Positions 32,149 through 40,703 of a stretch of DNA of 64,000 bases are shown here, in pieces (positions within the stretch are counted from its first letter, which is position 1; the number at the start of each line of letters is the position of its first letter). The notes beneath the pieces were generated by a model that saw nothing but the letters and a program-made list of their open reading frames with translations, was not told the DNA's origin and did not search any database. The stretch is taken from positions 9,207,403 to 9,271,402 of the forward strand of contig NZ_QFRX01000001.1 in NCBI RefSeq assembly GCF_003143935.1, given 5' to 3'. This DNA is from Streptomyces sp. Act143. GTDB taxonomy: Bacteria; Actinomycetota; Actinomycetes; Streptomycetales; Streptomycetaceae. The position numbers and the translations under genes are program-made.

Positions 32149-33534
32149 TCACGCTCCGTGCCAAACCGTCGTGATGTTGCAGAACTCGCGGATTCCGTGC
32201 CCGGACAGCTCACGCCCGTACCCGGACCGCTTCACCCCGCCGAACGGGAACGCCGGATGGGACGCGGTCATCCCGTTGACGTACACCGCACCGGCTTCCA
32301 GATCCCGTACGAAACGGTCGACCTCGGCGTCGTCCCGGGTCCACACGTTCGAACTCAGGCCGAACGGCGAGTCGTTGGCGAGCAGCACCGCCTCGTCCAG
32401 GTCGTCCACCCGGTACAGCGTGGCCACCGGGCCGAAGGCCTCCTCGCGGTGGATGCGCATCTCGCGGGTGATGTCGGTGAGGACGGTCGGCCGGTAGTAC
32501 CAGCCGTCGCCGTCGGGCCGTTCGCCGCCGCAGAGCACGCGGGCACCGCTGCGGGTGGCGTCGTCGACGAGCTCCTCCAGGTCCGCGCGTCCCTGCTCGC
32601 TCGACAGCGGGCCGACGTCCGTGTCCTCGTCCATCGGATCGCCGACCTTCAGGGTCTGCATGCCCCGCACGAACTTCTCGGCGAAGGCGTCGTACACGTC
32701 GGCGTGCACGATGAACCGTTTGGCGGCGATGCAGGACTGGCCGTTGTTCTGGACGCGCGCCGTCACGGCGATCTCGGCCGCGCGGTCGATGTCCGCGGAC
32801 GGCATGACGACGTACGGGTCGCTGCCGCCGAGTTCGAGGACCGTCTTCTTCACCATGTCGCCGCAGGTGGCGGCGACCGAGCGGCCGGCGGGCTCACTGC
32901 CGGTGAGGGTGGCCGCCTTGACGCGCTCGTCCCGCAGGATCTCCTCGACCGCCCCGGAGCCGATGAGGAGGGTCTGGAAGACGCCCTCCGAGTAGCCCGC
33001 CTGGTGGAACAGGTCCTCCAGGAAGAGGGCGGTCTGGGGGACGTTCGAGGCGTGCTTGAGCAGGGCGACGTTGCCCGCCATCAGGGCAGGTGCGGCGAAC
33101 CGGATGACCTGCCACAGGGGGAAGTTCCACGGCATCACCGCGAGCACCGGGCCCAGCGGGCGGTAGCGCACCCGGACGCGGGAGGCGCCGGACTCCTTCA
33201 CGTCGGCGTCGGCGGGCTCCTCGTCGGCCAGCAGCGCCTCGGCGTTCTCGGCGTACCAGCGCATCGCCTTGGCGCACTTGGCGGCCTCGGCGCGGGCCTG
33301 CTTGATCGGCTTGCCCATCTCGGTGGTCATGACCCGGCCGATGTCCTGCTGGATCTCGTCGAGCAGACCGGCCGCCCGGTGCAGGAGTTTCGCGCGTTCG
33401 GCGAACGTCGTCGTCCGATAGGTGCGGAAGGTGGCCTCCGCGAGCTGGAGCCGGCGCTCGATCTCCTCGGCGCCCATGGCCTCGTACGTCTTGAGCGTCT
33501 CGCCGTTCGCCGGGTTCACCGTCGCGATGGGCAT
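32149..33534 (-). CDS. NAD(P)-dependent aldehyde dehydrogenase (succinate-semialdehyde type)
   Basis: A 461-residue ALDH. The catalytic Cys268 is in NNGQSCIAAKRFIVH, the general base Glu234 is in LELGGSDPYVVM, and the cofactor segment is PWNFPLWQVIRFAAPALMAG. The start MPIATVNPANGETLKTYE and the SGYGRELSGHGIREFCN end are typical of GabD-like enzymes that oxidise succinate semialdehyde to succinate. The ATG at 33534 follows AGGAGG. The actual substrate is not provable from sequence. It is monocistronic. Confidence 0.9.
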   Translation of the reverse strand: MPIATVNPANGETLKTYEAMGAEEIERRLQLAEATFRTYRTTTFAERAKLLHRAAGLLDEIQQDIGRVMTTEMGKPIKQARAEAAKCAKAMRWYAENAEALLADEEPADADVKESGASRVRVRYRPLGPVLAVMPWNFPLWQVIRFAAPALMAGNVALLKHASNVPQTALFLEDLFHQAGYSEGVFQTLLIGSGAVEEILRDERVKAATLTGSEPAGRSVAATCGDMVKKTVLELGGSDPYVVMPSADIDRAAEIAVTARVQNNGQSCIAAKRFIVHADVYDAFAEKFVRGMQTLKVGDPMDEDTDVGPLSSEQGRADLEELVDDATRSGARVLCGGERPDGDGWYYRPTVLTDITREMRIHREEAFGPVATLYRVDDLDEAVLLANDSPFGLSSNVWTRDDAEVDRFVRDLEAGAVYVNGMTASHPAFPFGGVKRSGYGRELSGHGIREFCNITTVWHGA

Positions 33535-33601
33535 GACCGACCTCCTGGGGGAGCGGACCTGTGTTCCGACCTTCCCGCGCGGCGGGCCCCGCCGCAACGT
33601 G

Positions 33602-34063
33602 TCAGGGCGAGTGCTCCGCCAGGCGGTCGAGAAACGTGGCCTGCGCCTTGACGATCACGGTCCGCGCCCGGTCCAGGCCGAACCACTCCACCCGGTCCAG
33701 CTCGGGGAAGTCCTGCTGCTGCCCCGACTTCGGCGGCCACTCCATCCGGAAGGTGCCGGGAACGACGGTGGCGGGGTCGAGATCGGCCTCGATCGCCCAG
33801 ACGGTGACGAGCTTGCCGTTGGACTGCCTGACCTCGCCGAGCGGTACGGCGTCCCCGTCCGGCGGCGGCAGCCCGAGCTCCTCCTGGAACTCCCGCCGGG
33901 CGGCCTCCCAGGCCGGCTCCTCGGCGGGCACGTACTCGCCCTTGGGGACGGTCCAGGCCCCGGCGTCGCGGCGGGCGAAGAACGGGCCGCCCATGTGGCC
34001 GAGCAGCACCTCGATGCCGTCGTCGGTGTGCCGGAACAGCAGCAGACCCGCGCTCGTCCTCAC
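33602..34063 (-). CDS. NUDIX hydrolase
   Basis: A 153-residue NUDIX protein with the box GEYVPAEEPAWEAARREFQE followed by ELGL, which fits the consensus except for one extra residue between the first Gly and the first Glu. It starts RTSAGLLLFRHTDDGIEVLLGH and carries GGPFFARRDAGAWTVPKG, typical of the group often found next to DNA ligase in actinomycetes. The GTG start overlaps the ligase stop (GTGA), so it is translated with the ligase. A role in nucleotide clean-up alongside DNA repair is inferred. Confidence 0.88.
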   Translation of the reverse strand: MRTSAGLLLFRHTDDGIEVLLGHMGGPFFARRDAGAWTVPKGEYVPAEEPAWEAARREFQEELGLPPPDGDAVPLGEVRQSNGKLVTVWAIEADLDPATVVPGTFRMEWPPKSGQQQDFPELDRVEWFGLDRARTVIVKAQATFLDRLAEHSP

Positions 34064-35598
34064 GGCTTCACCTCGGGATGCGCGGCCAGCAGCGTCTCCA
34101 CCGTGTCCGCCTCCTCCGGCCGCTTGTCCTCGCGGTAGCGGACCACGCGGGCGAAGCGGAGGGTGACGCCGGCCGGATAGCGGGTGGAGCGCTGAAGGCC
34201 GTCGTAGGCGATCTCGACGACGAGTTCGGGGCGTACGGTCACCACGGAGCCGTCGGAGCCGGTGGCGAGTTCCTGGAGTCTCTCCGTCTGCCAGGTCAGC
34301 AGCGCGTCGGTCATGCCCTTGAAGGTCTTGCCGAGCATGGCGTACGAGCCGTCCGCCTGCCGGGCTCCGAGATGGAGGTTGGAGAGCTTGCCGGTGCGGC
34401 GGCCGTGACCCCACTCGGCGGCCAGGACGACCAGGTCGAGCGTGTGCACCGGCTTGACCTTCAGCCAGGACGCGCCGCGGCGGCCCGCGCTGTACGCGGC
34501 GTCGAGGGACTTCACCACCACCCCCTCGTGGCCGCGCTCCAGCGTCCGGGCGAGGAACGCCTCGGCCGCGCCGGCGTCCTCCGGCCCGGACGCCAGGGCC
34601 CGGCGGACCCGCATCGGCTCGGGGACGAGCCGGGCCAGTTCCGCGTGCCGTTCGGCGAAGGGCAGGTCCAGCAGGTCGCGGTCGTCGACGGACAGGGCGT
34701 CGAAGAACACGGGGGAGACGGGGACCTGCTCGGCGGCCGTGGCCACGTCCACGCGGGAGCCGACCCGCCCCGCCGTCTCCTGGAAGGAGCGGGGGCGCCC
34801 GGTCGCGTCGAAGGAGATGACCTCGCCGTCGAGGATGAAGCGCTTGCCCTGCAACGCCCGTGCGGCAGTGGTCAGTTCGGGCAGGCGGTCGGTGATGTCG
34901 TCGAGGGTGCGGGTGTAGACGCGAACGGTGTCGCCGTCCCGGTGCACCTGGACGCGGATGCCGTCGAGCTTCTCCTCGACCGCGCACGCGCCGAGCTTCT
35001 CGACCGCCTCGGCCACCGAGGAGGCGCTGTGCGCCAGCATGGGCAGGACCGGACGGCCGACGGTGAGGCGGAAGCGGTCGAGGGCCTCGGGGCCGTCCGC
35101 GAGCAGCGCCTCGGCGACCGTCTGGAGGGAGCCGGCGAGCATCACCGCCCGGCGGACGTCCGCGGGCGGGGCCTGGGTCGCCTGGGCGAGACCCTCGACG
35201 GCGACGGCGTCCAGGGCGCCCTGGCGCACCTCGCCGCTGAGCAGCCCCAGCAGGAAGCGCTGTTCGGTCTCGGTGGCCGCACCCATCAACTCGCCGACCA
35301 GCCTGACCCGTTCGGCCTGTGACCCGGCGCCCGACACCTTGCCGAGCTCGCTCAGGAGCGCGTCGACCTCGCGCACGGTGAGGTGCGGCTCGGCGGCCGG
35401 GGCGACCGGACGGCTCAGCACCTTCCAGCCCACCCCGAGCCGCCCCTGCGGCAGCCGTCCCGCGAGGTAGGGGATGACGACCGGCACGTCGGCCGGCTCG
35501 GCCTCCCGGAACAGCTCGGCGAGCAGCGCCGTCTTCTTCGAGCGCGCCGAGGTCGCGGCGACCTCCTGGGACACCTGGGCCAGCCGGGCAAGAAGCAT
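34060..35598 (-). CDS. ligB: ATP-dependent DNA ligase
   Basis: A 512-residue LigB-type ligase. An N-terminal DNA-binding domain (about 1-190) precedes the adenylation domain with the nucleotidyl lysine Lys210 (VEEKLDGIRVQVH), motif III (RFILDGEVISF), motif IV (EGVVVKSLD) and motif V (ASWLKVKPV). An OB-fold domain closes the protein. The second ATG, at 35598, is chosen because it gives the 512-residue length of the S. coelicolor homologue as I recall it; an ATG three codons upstream is possible. It seals nicks, probably in repair, and is cotranscribed with the NUDIX gene. Confidence 0.93.
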   Translation of the reverse strand: MLLARLAQVSQEVAATSARSKKTALLAELFREAEPADVPVVIPYLAGRLPQGRLGVGWKVLSRPVAPAAEPHLTVREVDALLSELGKVSGAGSQAERVRLVGELMGAATETEQRFLLGLLSGEVRQGALDAVAVEGLAQATQAPPADVRRAVMLAGSLQTVAEALLADGPEALDRFRLTVGRPVLPMLAHSASSVAEAVEKLGACAVEEKLDGIRVQVHRDGDTVRVYTRTLDDITDRLPELTTAARALQGKRFILDGEVISFDATGRPRSFQETAGRVGSRVDVATAAEQVPVSPVFFDALSVDDRDLLDLPFAERHAELARLVPEPMRVRRALASGPEDAGAAEAFLARTLERGHEGVVVKSLDAAYSAGRRGASWLKVKPVHTLDLVVLAAEWGHGRRTGKLSNLHLGARQADGSYAMLGKTFKGMTDALLTWQTERLQELATGSDGSVVTVRPELVVEIAYDGLQRSTRYPAGVTLRFARVVRYREDKRPEEADTVETLLAAHPEVKP

Positions 35599-35628
35599 GC
35601 AGCCCATGGTGCACCGGAGACGGCGGGT

Positions 35629-36570
35629 CTACACCTGGACGGCCGCGTCGAGGTCGGTCATGAGCAGCTCCCCGTTGATCGTGGCCCCGGCCCGGTAGCC
35701 GCCCGCCGCCGCGTTGATCACCTGCTCGGCGAAGCCCATCGCGTTGCCCACGGCCCACACGCCGGGGACCGTCGTCTGCCCGGTCGCGTCGACCACGGGG
35801 TACGCCCCGAACGGGGTCTCGTTCAGCTCGGCGCCGAGCTGAACGAGGAGGCCGTTCTGCGGGACGGCCCGGGGCGCGGTGAACAGCACCTCGCGCGCGT
35901 GCACCGAGCCGTCCGCCAGCCGCACGCCTGTCAGCCGGTCGTCCTCGACGCGCAGTCCCGCCACCTCGCCCGGCACCACCTTGACGCCCGCCGCCGCGAG
36001 CCTGCGCAGGTCCTCGTCCGACAGCTCCTCCGCCGCGACCGTGTGCAGGAAGAACGTCACGTCCTTCGACCACTGCGAGACCATGAGCGCCTGGTGCACG
36101 CTCAGCGGGGTCGTGGCCAGGACGCCGAAGGCCCGGTCGCGGACCTCCCAGCCGTGGCAGTACGGGCAGTGCAGCACGTCCCTGCCGAAACGCTCGGCGA
36201 CGCCGGGGACCTCGGGGAGCTCGTCCTTGAGGCCGGTGGCGATCACCAGGCGGCGGGCCCGCAGGGTCCGGCCGCTCTCCAGCGTGACGCCGAAGCCCCG
36301 GGACACCTCGACCACCCGGTCCCGGACCAGTCCGACGCCGTACCGGGCGATCTCCTCGCGGCCGGTCGCCAGGAACTCGGCCGGGGACATGCCGTCCCGG
36401 GACAGATAACCCTGCAGGTGGGCGGAGGGCGCGTTGCGGTGCTCGCCGGCGTCGACGACGAGGGTGCGGCGGCGGGCCCGCCCCAGGACGAGGGCCGCGG
36501 ACAGTCCGGCCGCGCCGCCGCCGATCACGATCACTTCGTGGGCGTCTGTCGTTTCGTGGGTGTCAGTCAT
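35629..36570 (-). CDS. Thioredoxin-reductase-like FAD/NAD(P) oxidoreductase
   Basis: A 313-residue flavoprotein. FAD-binding GGGAAGLSAALVLGRARRR is at the N-terminus, the redox-active CPYC is at residues 135-138 followed by HGWE, and the FAD-binding VWAVGNAMGF is near the C-terminus. Members with CPYCHGWE are thioredoxin-reductase-like but usually act with their own partner; the electron acceptor here is unknown. The ATG at 36570. It is divergent from an XRE-cupin regulator across a 64-bp gap, so coregulation is likely. Confidence 0.88.
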   Translation of the reverse strand: MTDTHETTDAHEVIVIGGGAAGLSAALVLGRARRRTLVVDAGEHRNAPSAHLQGYLSRDGMSPAEFLATGREEIARYGVGLVRDRVVEVSRGFGVTLESGRTLRARRLVIATGLKDELPEVPGVAERFGRDVLHCPYCHGWEVRDRAFGVLATTPLSVHQALMVSQWSKDVTFFLHTVAAEELSDEDLRRLAAAGVKVVPGEVAGLRVEDDRLTGVRLADGSVHAREVLFTAPRAVPQNGLLVQLGAELNETPFGAYPVVDATGQTTVPGVWAVGNAMGFAEQVINAAAGGYRAGATINGELLMTDLDAAVQV

Positions 36571-36599
36571 GCCGACACGGTGGCTCCGCGGGTGCGGGA

Positions 36600-36635
36600 T
36601 TGACAAACATCTTTGCTGATTCTGCAATATGGACA
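36600..36635 (+). promoter_or_regulatory. Leaderless promoter with operator for the XRE-cupin gene
   Basis: TTGACA (36600-36605), a 17-bp spacer and TGCAAT (36623-36628) form a near-ideal promoter whose start point falls on the ATG at 36635. An inverted repeat TTGC-N7-GCAA (36613-36627) covers the -10 and may be the regulator's own operator, also blocking the divergent gene. Confidence 0.65.
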
Positions 36636-37216
36636 TGACTACCGAAGACGTCGAAGGTGTTCTCGCGGACGTGGGCCCCCGGCTGCGCCGTGTCCGCAAG
36701 GAGCGCGAGGTGACGCTCGCCGCGCTGTCGGAGGCGACCGGCATCTCCGTGAGCACCCTGTCCCGGCTGGAGTCGGGGCTGCGCAAGCCCAGTCTGGAGC
36801 TGCTGCTGCCGATCGCGCAGGCCCACCAGGTGCCCCTGGACGAGCTGGTCGGGACGCCGCCGGTGGGGGACCCGCGGGTGCGGGCCGCGCCGCTGGTGCG
36901 GCACGGGCGGACGTACTGGCCGCTGACCCGGCAGCCGGGCGGCCTCCAGGCCTACAAGGTGCTGGTGCCGCAGCGGACCGAGGAGCCCGACCCGCGTACC
37001 CACGAGGGCTACGAGTGGTTGTACGTGCTGGCGGGGCGGCTGCGGGTGGTGCTCGGCGACCACGACGTGGTGATGAGCGCCGGGGAGGCGGCCGAGTTCG
37101 ACACGCGGGTACCGCACTGGTTCGGGTCGACGGGGGAGGGGCCCGCAGAGTTCCTCAGTCTGTTCGGGCCGCAGGGCGAGCGGATGCACGTCCGGGCGAA
37201 GCCGAAGCGGTCGTGA
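36635..37216 (+). CDS. XRE-family regulator with C-terminal cupin
   Basis: A 193-residue protein. The N-terminal helix-turn-helix_3 spans about residues 12-70 (GPRLRRVRKEREVTLAALSE, SVSTLSRLESGLRKPSLELL). The C-terminal cupin spans about 100-185 (HEGYEWLYVLAGRLRVVLGD, FDTRVPHWFGS). This architecture is common in sensors of small metabolites. The ATG at 36635 is preferred over the ATG at 36629 because it coincides with the expected transcription start. It is divergent from the thioredoxin-reductase-like gene, its likely target. Confidence 0.9.
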   Translation: MTTEDVEGVLADVGPRLRRVRKEREVTLAALSEATGISVSTLSRLESGLRKPSLELLLPIAQAHQVPLDELVGTPPVGDPRVRAAPLVRHGRTYWPLTRQPGGLQAYKVLVPQRTEEPDPRTHEGYEWLYVLAGRLRVVLGDHDVVMSAGEAAEFDTRVPHWFGSTGEGPAEFLSLFGPQGERMHVRAKPKRS

Positions 37217-37302
37217 CGGACGCTACTGTTCCCTGAACGGCAAGCGACCGCTTAGTATGCGGCTGGTCCGGGTCGTACGACGCAGTCGCGTGGAGGCATC
37301 GC

Positions 37303-38280
37303 ATGCAGGCATGGCAAGTGCACGAGAACGGCGAGCCGGGTGAGGTGATGCGCCTCGCGGACGTCGCGACGCCCACGCCCGGCGACGGCCAGGTCCTGCT
37401 GAAGGTGCGTGCCGCCAACATCAACTTCCCGGACGTGCTGATGTGCCGCGGCCACTACCAGGTCAGGCCGCCGCTGCCGTTCACGCCGGGCGTGGAGATC
37501 TGCGGCGAGACCGAGGACGGACGCCGGGTGCTCGCCAACCCCGCGCTGCCCTACGGCGGTTTCGCCGAGTACGCCGTCGCGGACGCCGCCGCCCTGCTGC
37601 CCGCGCCCGACTCGCTGGACGACGCCGAGGCCGCCGCGCTGCACATCGGCTACCAGACGGGCTGGTTCGGACTGCACCGGCGGGCGCACCTCGAGGCCGG
37701 TGAGACGCTGCTCGTGCACGCTGCCGCGGGTGGTGTCGGCAGCGCGGCCGTGCAGCTCGGCAAGGCGGCCGGAGCGACCGTGATCGGGGTCGTCGGCGGC
37801 GCCGACAAGGCCGCCGTGGCCCGGGAGCTGGGCTGCGACGTCGTCGTCGACCGGCGTGCCGAGGACGTCGTCGCCGCGGTGAAGGAGGCCACCGGCGGCC
37901 GGGGCGCCGACGTGATCTACGACCCGGTCGGCGGCGACGCCTACACGCAGTCCACGAAGGTCGTCGCCTTCGAGGGCCGGATCGTGGTCGTCGGTTTCGC
38001 GAGCGGGACCATCCCCAGCCCGGGCCTCAACCACGCCCTGGTGAAGAACTACTCGATCCTCGGCCTGCACTGGGGCCTGTACAACACCAAGAACCCGAAG
38101 CTGGTCCAGCACTGCCACGAGCAGCTCACCGAACTCGCCGCCCGGGGCGCGATCAAGCCGCTGGTGAGCGAGCGCGTGCCGCTGGCGGAGGCCGCGGCCG
38201 CGGTGCAGCGCGTCGGCGACGGCGTCACCACCGGCCGGGTCGCCGTAGTCCCCTCTCTCGGCAAGGGAGCCGCCGCATGA
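37303..38280 (+). CDS. NADPH:quinone oxidoreductase-like dehydrogenase (MDR family)
   Basis: A 325-residue zinc-independent medium-chain dehydrogenase. The N-terminal GroES-like fold (NINFPDVLMCRGHYQVRPPL, FTPGVEICGE) is followed by the Rossmann NADPH motif VHAAAGGVGSAAVQLGKAAG. The ending AAVQRVGDGVTTGRVAVVP is typical of the quinone oxidoreductase/enoyl reductase group. Its stop overlaps the first acyl-CoA dehydrogenase gene (ATGA), so it may act in the same degradation route, for example as an enoyl reductase. ATG at 37303. Confidence 0.88.
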   Translation: MQAWQVHENGEPGEVMRLADVATPTPGDGQVLLKVRAANINFPDVLMCRGHYQVRPPLPFTPGVEICGETEDGRRVLANPALPYGGFAEYAVADAAALLPAPDSLDDAEAAALHIGYQTGWFGLHRRAHLEAGETLLVHAAAGGVGSAAVQLGKAAGATVIGVVGGADKAAVARELGCDVVVDRRAEDVVAAVKEATGGRGADVIYDPVGGDAYTQSTKVVAFEGRIVVVGFASGTIPSPGLNHALVKNYSILGLHWGLYNTKNPKLVQHCHEQLTELAARGAIKPLVSERVPLAEAAAAVQRVGDGVTTGRVAVVPSLGKGAAA

Positions 38281-39461
38281 CCGACGCAGCCGAACTCAAG
38301 CGCCGCACCGCGGAGTTGCTGGCCGCCCACCCGCCGGCCACGACCGAGCGCCTGGACTTCCTGCGGGCCCGCTTCGACGCCGGCCTGGCGTGGGTGCACT
38401 ACCCGGAGGGCCTCGGCGGGCTCGGTGCCGCACGGTCCCTCCAGCCCGTCGTGGACGCCGAGCTGGAGGCCGCGGGCGCCCCCGACAACGCCCCCCGGCG
38501 CAACGGCATCGGCCTCGGCATGGCCGCGCCGACCATCCTCAAGTACGGCACCGAGGAGCAGAAGCAGCGCTATCTGCGGCCCCTGTGGACCGGCGAGGAG
38601 GTCTGGTGCCAGCTCTTCAGCGAGCCCGGCGCCGGCTCCGACCTGGCCGCGCTCGGCACCCGTGCCGTCCGGGAGGGCGACGGCGACTGGGTGGTCAACG
38701 GGCAGAAGGTGTGGACCTCCAGCGCCCACAACGCCCGCTGGGCCATCCTCATCGCCCGCACCGATCCGGACGTGCCCAAGCACGCCGGCATCACCTACTT
38801 CCTGTGCGACATGACCGACCCCGGCGTCGACGTCCGGCCGCTGCGCCAGATCACCGGCGAGGCCGAGTTCAACGAGGTCTTCCTCACCGACGTCCGCATC
38901 CCCGACGCCCGCCGCCTGGGGGACATCGGCGACGGCTGGAAGGTCGCGCAGACCACCCTCAACAACGAACGCGTCGCCATCGGCGGCATGCGCCTGCCCC
39001 GCGAGGGCGGCATGATCGGCCCGGTCTCGAAGACCTGGCGCGAGCGCCCGGAGCTGCGCACCCACGACCTGCACCAGCGGCTGCTGAAGCTGTGGGTGGA
39101 AGCCGAGGTCGCCCGCCTCACCGGCGAACGCCTGCGCCAGCAGCTCGTCGCCGGCCAGCCCGGCCCCGAGGGCGCAGGCATGAAGCTCGCCTTCGCCCGC
39201 CTCAACCAGGAGATCAGCGGCCTGGAGGTCGAACTCCGCGGCGAGGAGGGCCTGTTGTACGACGACTGGACCATGCGCCGACCCGAGCTGGTGGACTTCA
39301 CCGGCCGCGACGCCGGCTACCGCTACCTGCGCTCCAAGGGCAACAGCATCGAGGGCGGGACCAGCGAGGTCCTGCTGAACATCGTCGCCGAGCGCGTCCT
39401 CGGGCTGCCGTCCGAGCCGCGCACCGACAAGGACGTCGCATGGAAGGACCTGGCCCGATGA
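38277..39461 (+). CDS. Acyl-CoA dehydrogenase, subunit with GGTSE motif
   Basis: A 394-residue ACAD of the actinobacterial heteromeric type. It has LFSEPGAGSDLAALGTRAV (substrate/FAD loop), QKVWTSSAHNARWAIL, and the end segment SKGNSIEGGTSEVLLNIVAE with the usual catalytic region. It lacks the classical TREQFG FAD motif, which is present in the next gene product instead. It is coupled to both neighbours by ATGA overlaps. In mycobacteria such adjacent FadE pairs form alpha2beta2 enzymes acting on bulky acyl-CoAs such as sterol side chains; the same is inferred here. Confidence 0.9.
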   Translation: MTDAAELKRRTAELLAAHPPATTERLDFLRARFDAGLAWVHYPEGLGGLGAARSLQPVVDAELEAAGAPDNAPRRNGIGLGMAAPTILKYGTEEQKQRYLRPLWTGEEVWCQLFSEPGAGSDLAALGTRAVREGDGDWVVNGQKVWTSSAHNARWAILIARTDPDVPKHAGITYFLCDMTDPGVDVRPLRQITGEAEFNEVFLTDVRIPDARRLGDIGDGWKVAQTTLNNERVAIGGMRLPREGGMIGPVSKTWRERPELRTHDLHQRLLKLWVEAEVARLTGERLRQQLVAGQPGPEGAGMKLAFARLNQEISGLEVELRGEEGLLYDDWTMRRPELVDFTGRDAGYRYLRSKGNSIEGGTSEVLLNIVAERVLGLPSEPRTDKDVAWKDLAR

Positions 39462-40531
39462 GCGACCTGCTGTACTCCGAGGAGGAAGAGGCGCTCCGCT
39501 CCGCCGTACGGGAGCTGCTCGCCGACCACTGCGACGCCCCCGGCGTCATCGCCCGCACCGAGTCCGACACCCCGCACGACCTCGCCGCCTGGAAGGCGCT
39601 CACCGACGGCATGGGCCTCGCGGGCCTGCTGGTGCCGGAGGCGCAGGGCGGCCAGGGCGCCACGCACCGCGAAGCCGCCGTGGTCCTGGAGGAGCTGGGG
39701 CGCGCGGTCGCCCCGGTGCCGTACCTCACCAGTGCCGTCGTCGCCACCGAGGCCCTGCTGGCGACCGGGGACGAGCACCTGCTCGCCGAGCTGGCGGGGG
39801 GCCGGCGGATCGGCGCCCTCGCGGTCGGCCTGCACATCGCCACGGGCGGCGCGTACCAGGTCGTACGCCATGAAAGCGGGGCCCTGCACGGAGAGTTGAC
39901 CGGCATCGCCGACGCGGCCGTGGCGGACGTGCTGCTCGTTCCCGCGGACGACGGCGGGCTGTACGCGGTGGACGCCGCCGACGCGACCGTCACCCCGCAG
40001 GTCTCCCTCGACCTGACCCGCCCCCTCGCGACCGTCACCCTGAACGGCGCCCCCGGGCGGCTCCTCGGCGACGCCGAACCGGCCGTACGCCGTGCCCTGC
40101 AGGCCGGGGCCGGGCTGCTCGCCTCCGAGCAACTCGGACTGGCCGACTGGGTGTTGACGGAGACGGTGCGCTATCTGAAGGACCGCAAACAGTTCAACCG
40201 TCCCGTCGGCGGCTTCCAGGCACTCAAGCACCGGCTCGCCCAGCTGTGGCTGGAGGTCGTCAACCTCCGCGCCGCCGCCCGCAACGCGGCCGACGCGCTC
40301 GCCACCGGCTCCGACGCCGAGGTGGCGGTCGCCGTCGCACAGGCCTACGCGGCACCCGTCGCCGTGCACGCCGCCGAGGAGGCGCTGCAACTGCACGCCG
40401 GTATCGGCATGACGTGGGAGCACCCGGTCCACCTGTACCTCAAGCGGGCCAAGGCCGACTCGATCGCGTACGGCACCGCGGGCGCCCACCGCGCGGCGCT
40501 GGCCGAACTCGTGGACCTGCAAGCCCCCTGA
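39458..40531 (+). CDS. Acyl-CoA dehydrogenase, partner subunit
   Basis: A 357-residue ACAD-fold protein. It carries the FAD-binding segment YLKDRKQFNRPVGGFQALKH and LQLHAGIGMTWEHPVHLYLK, but the catalytic GGTSE stretch is replaced by SIAYGTAGAHR. The lengths and complementary motifs of this and the upstream gene suggest one heterotetrameric enzyme. The start ATG overlaps the previous stop (ATGA). A terminator follows 12 nt after the stop. Confidence 0.9.
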   Translation: MSDLLYSEEEEALRSAVRELLADHCDAPGVIARTESDTPHDLAAWKALTDGMGLAGLLVPEAQGGQGATHREAAVVLEELGRAVAPVPYLTSAVVATEALLATGDEHLLAELAGGRRIGALAVGLHIATGGAYQVVRHESGALHGELTGIADAAVADVLLVPADDGGLYAVDAADATVTPQVSLDLTRPLATVTLNGAPGRLLGDAEPAVRRALQAGAGLLASEQLGLADWVLTETVRYLKDRKQFNRPVGGFQALKHRLAQLWLEVVNLRAAARNAADALATGSDAEVAVAVAQAYAAPVAVHAAEEALQLHAGIGMTWEHPVHLYLKRAKADSIAYGTAGAHRAALAELVDLQAP

Positions 40532-40543
40532 CGTTCACCGGAC

Positions 40544-40572
40544 AAAGCCCGCCCCACCTGGGGCGGGCTTTT
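40544..40572 (+). terminator. Intrinsic terminator after the acyl-CoA dehydrogenase pair
   Basis: AAAGCCCGCCCC (40544-40555) and GGGGCGGGCTTT (40560-40571) form a perfect 12-bp stem with a 4-nt loop and end in TTTT. Confidence 0.9.
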
Positions 40573-40703
40573 CCGTGCGCCCCGCGCGGAGACGGTGAAC
40601 ACACAGCGGCAGTCCGGCCAACTCCTGTCACGAGCATGCCTTTTGAGGGCGCTGTGACCGCATACTCGCCCATGTCTCGTACCGCCCCAAAGGGAGGCAG
40701 AGC

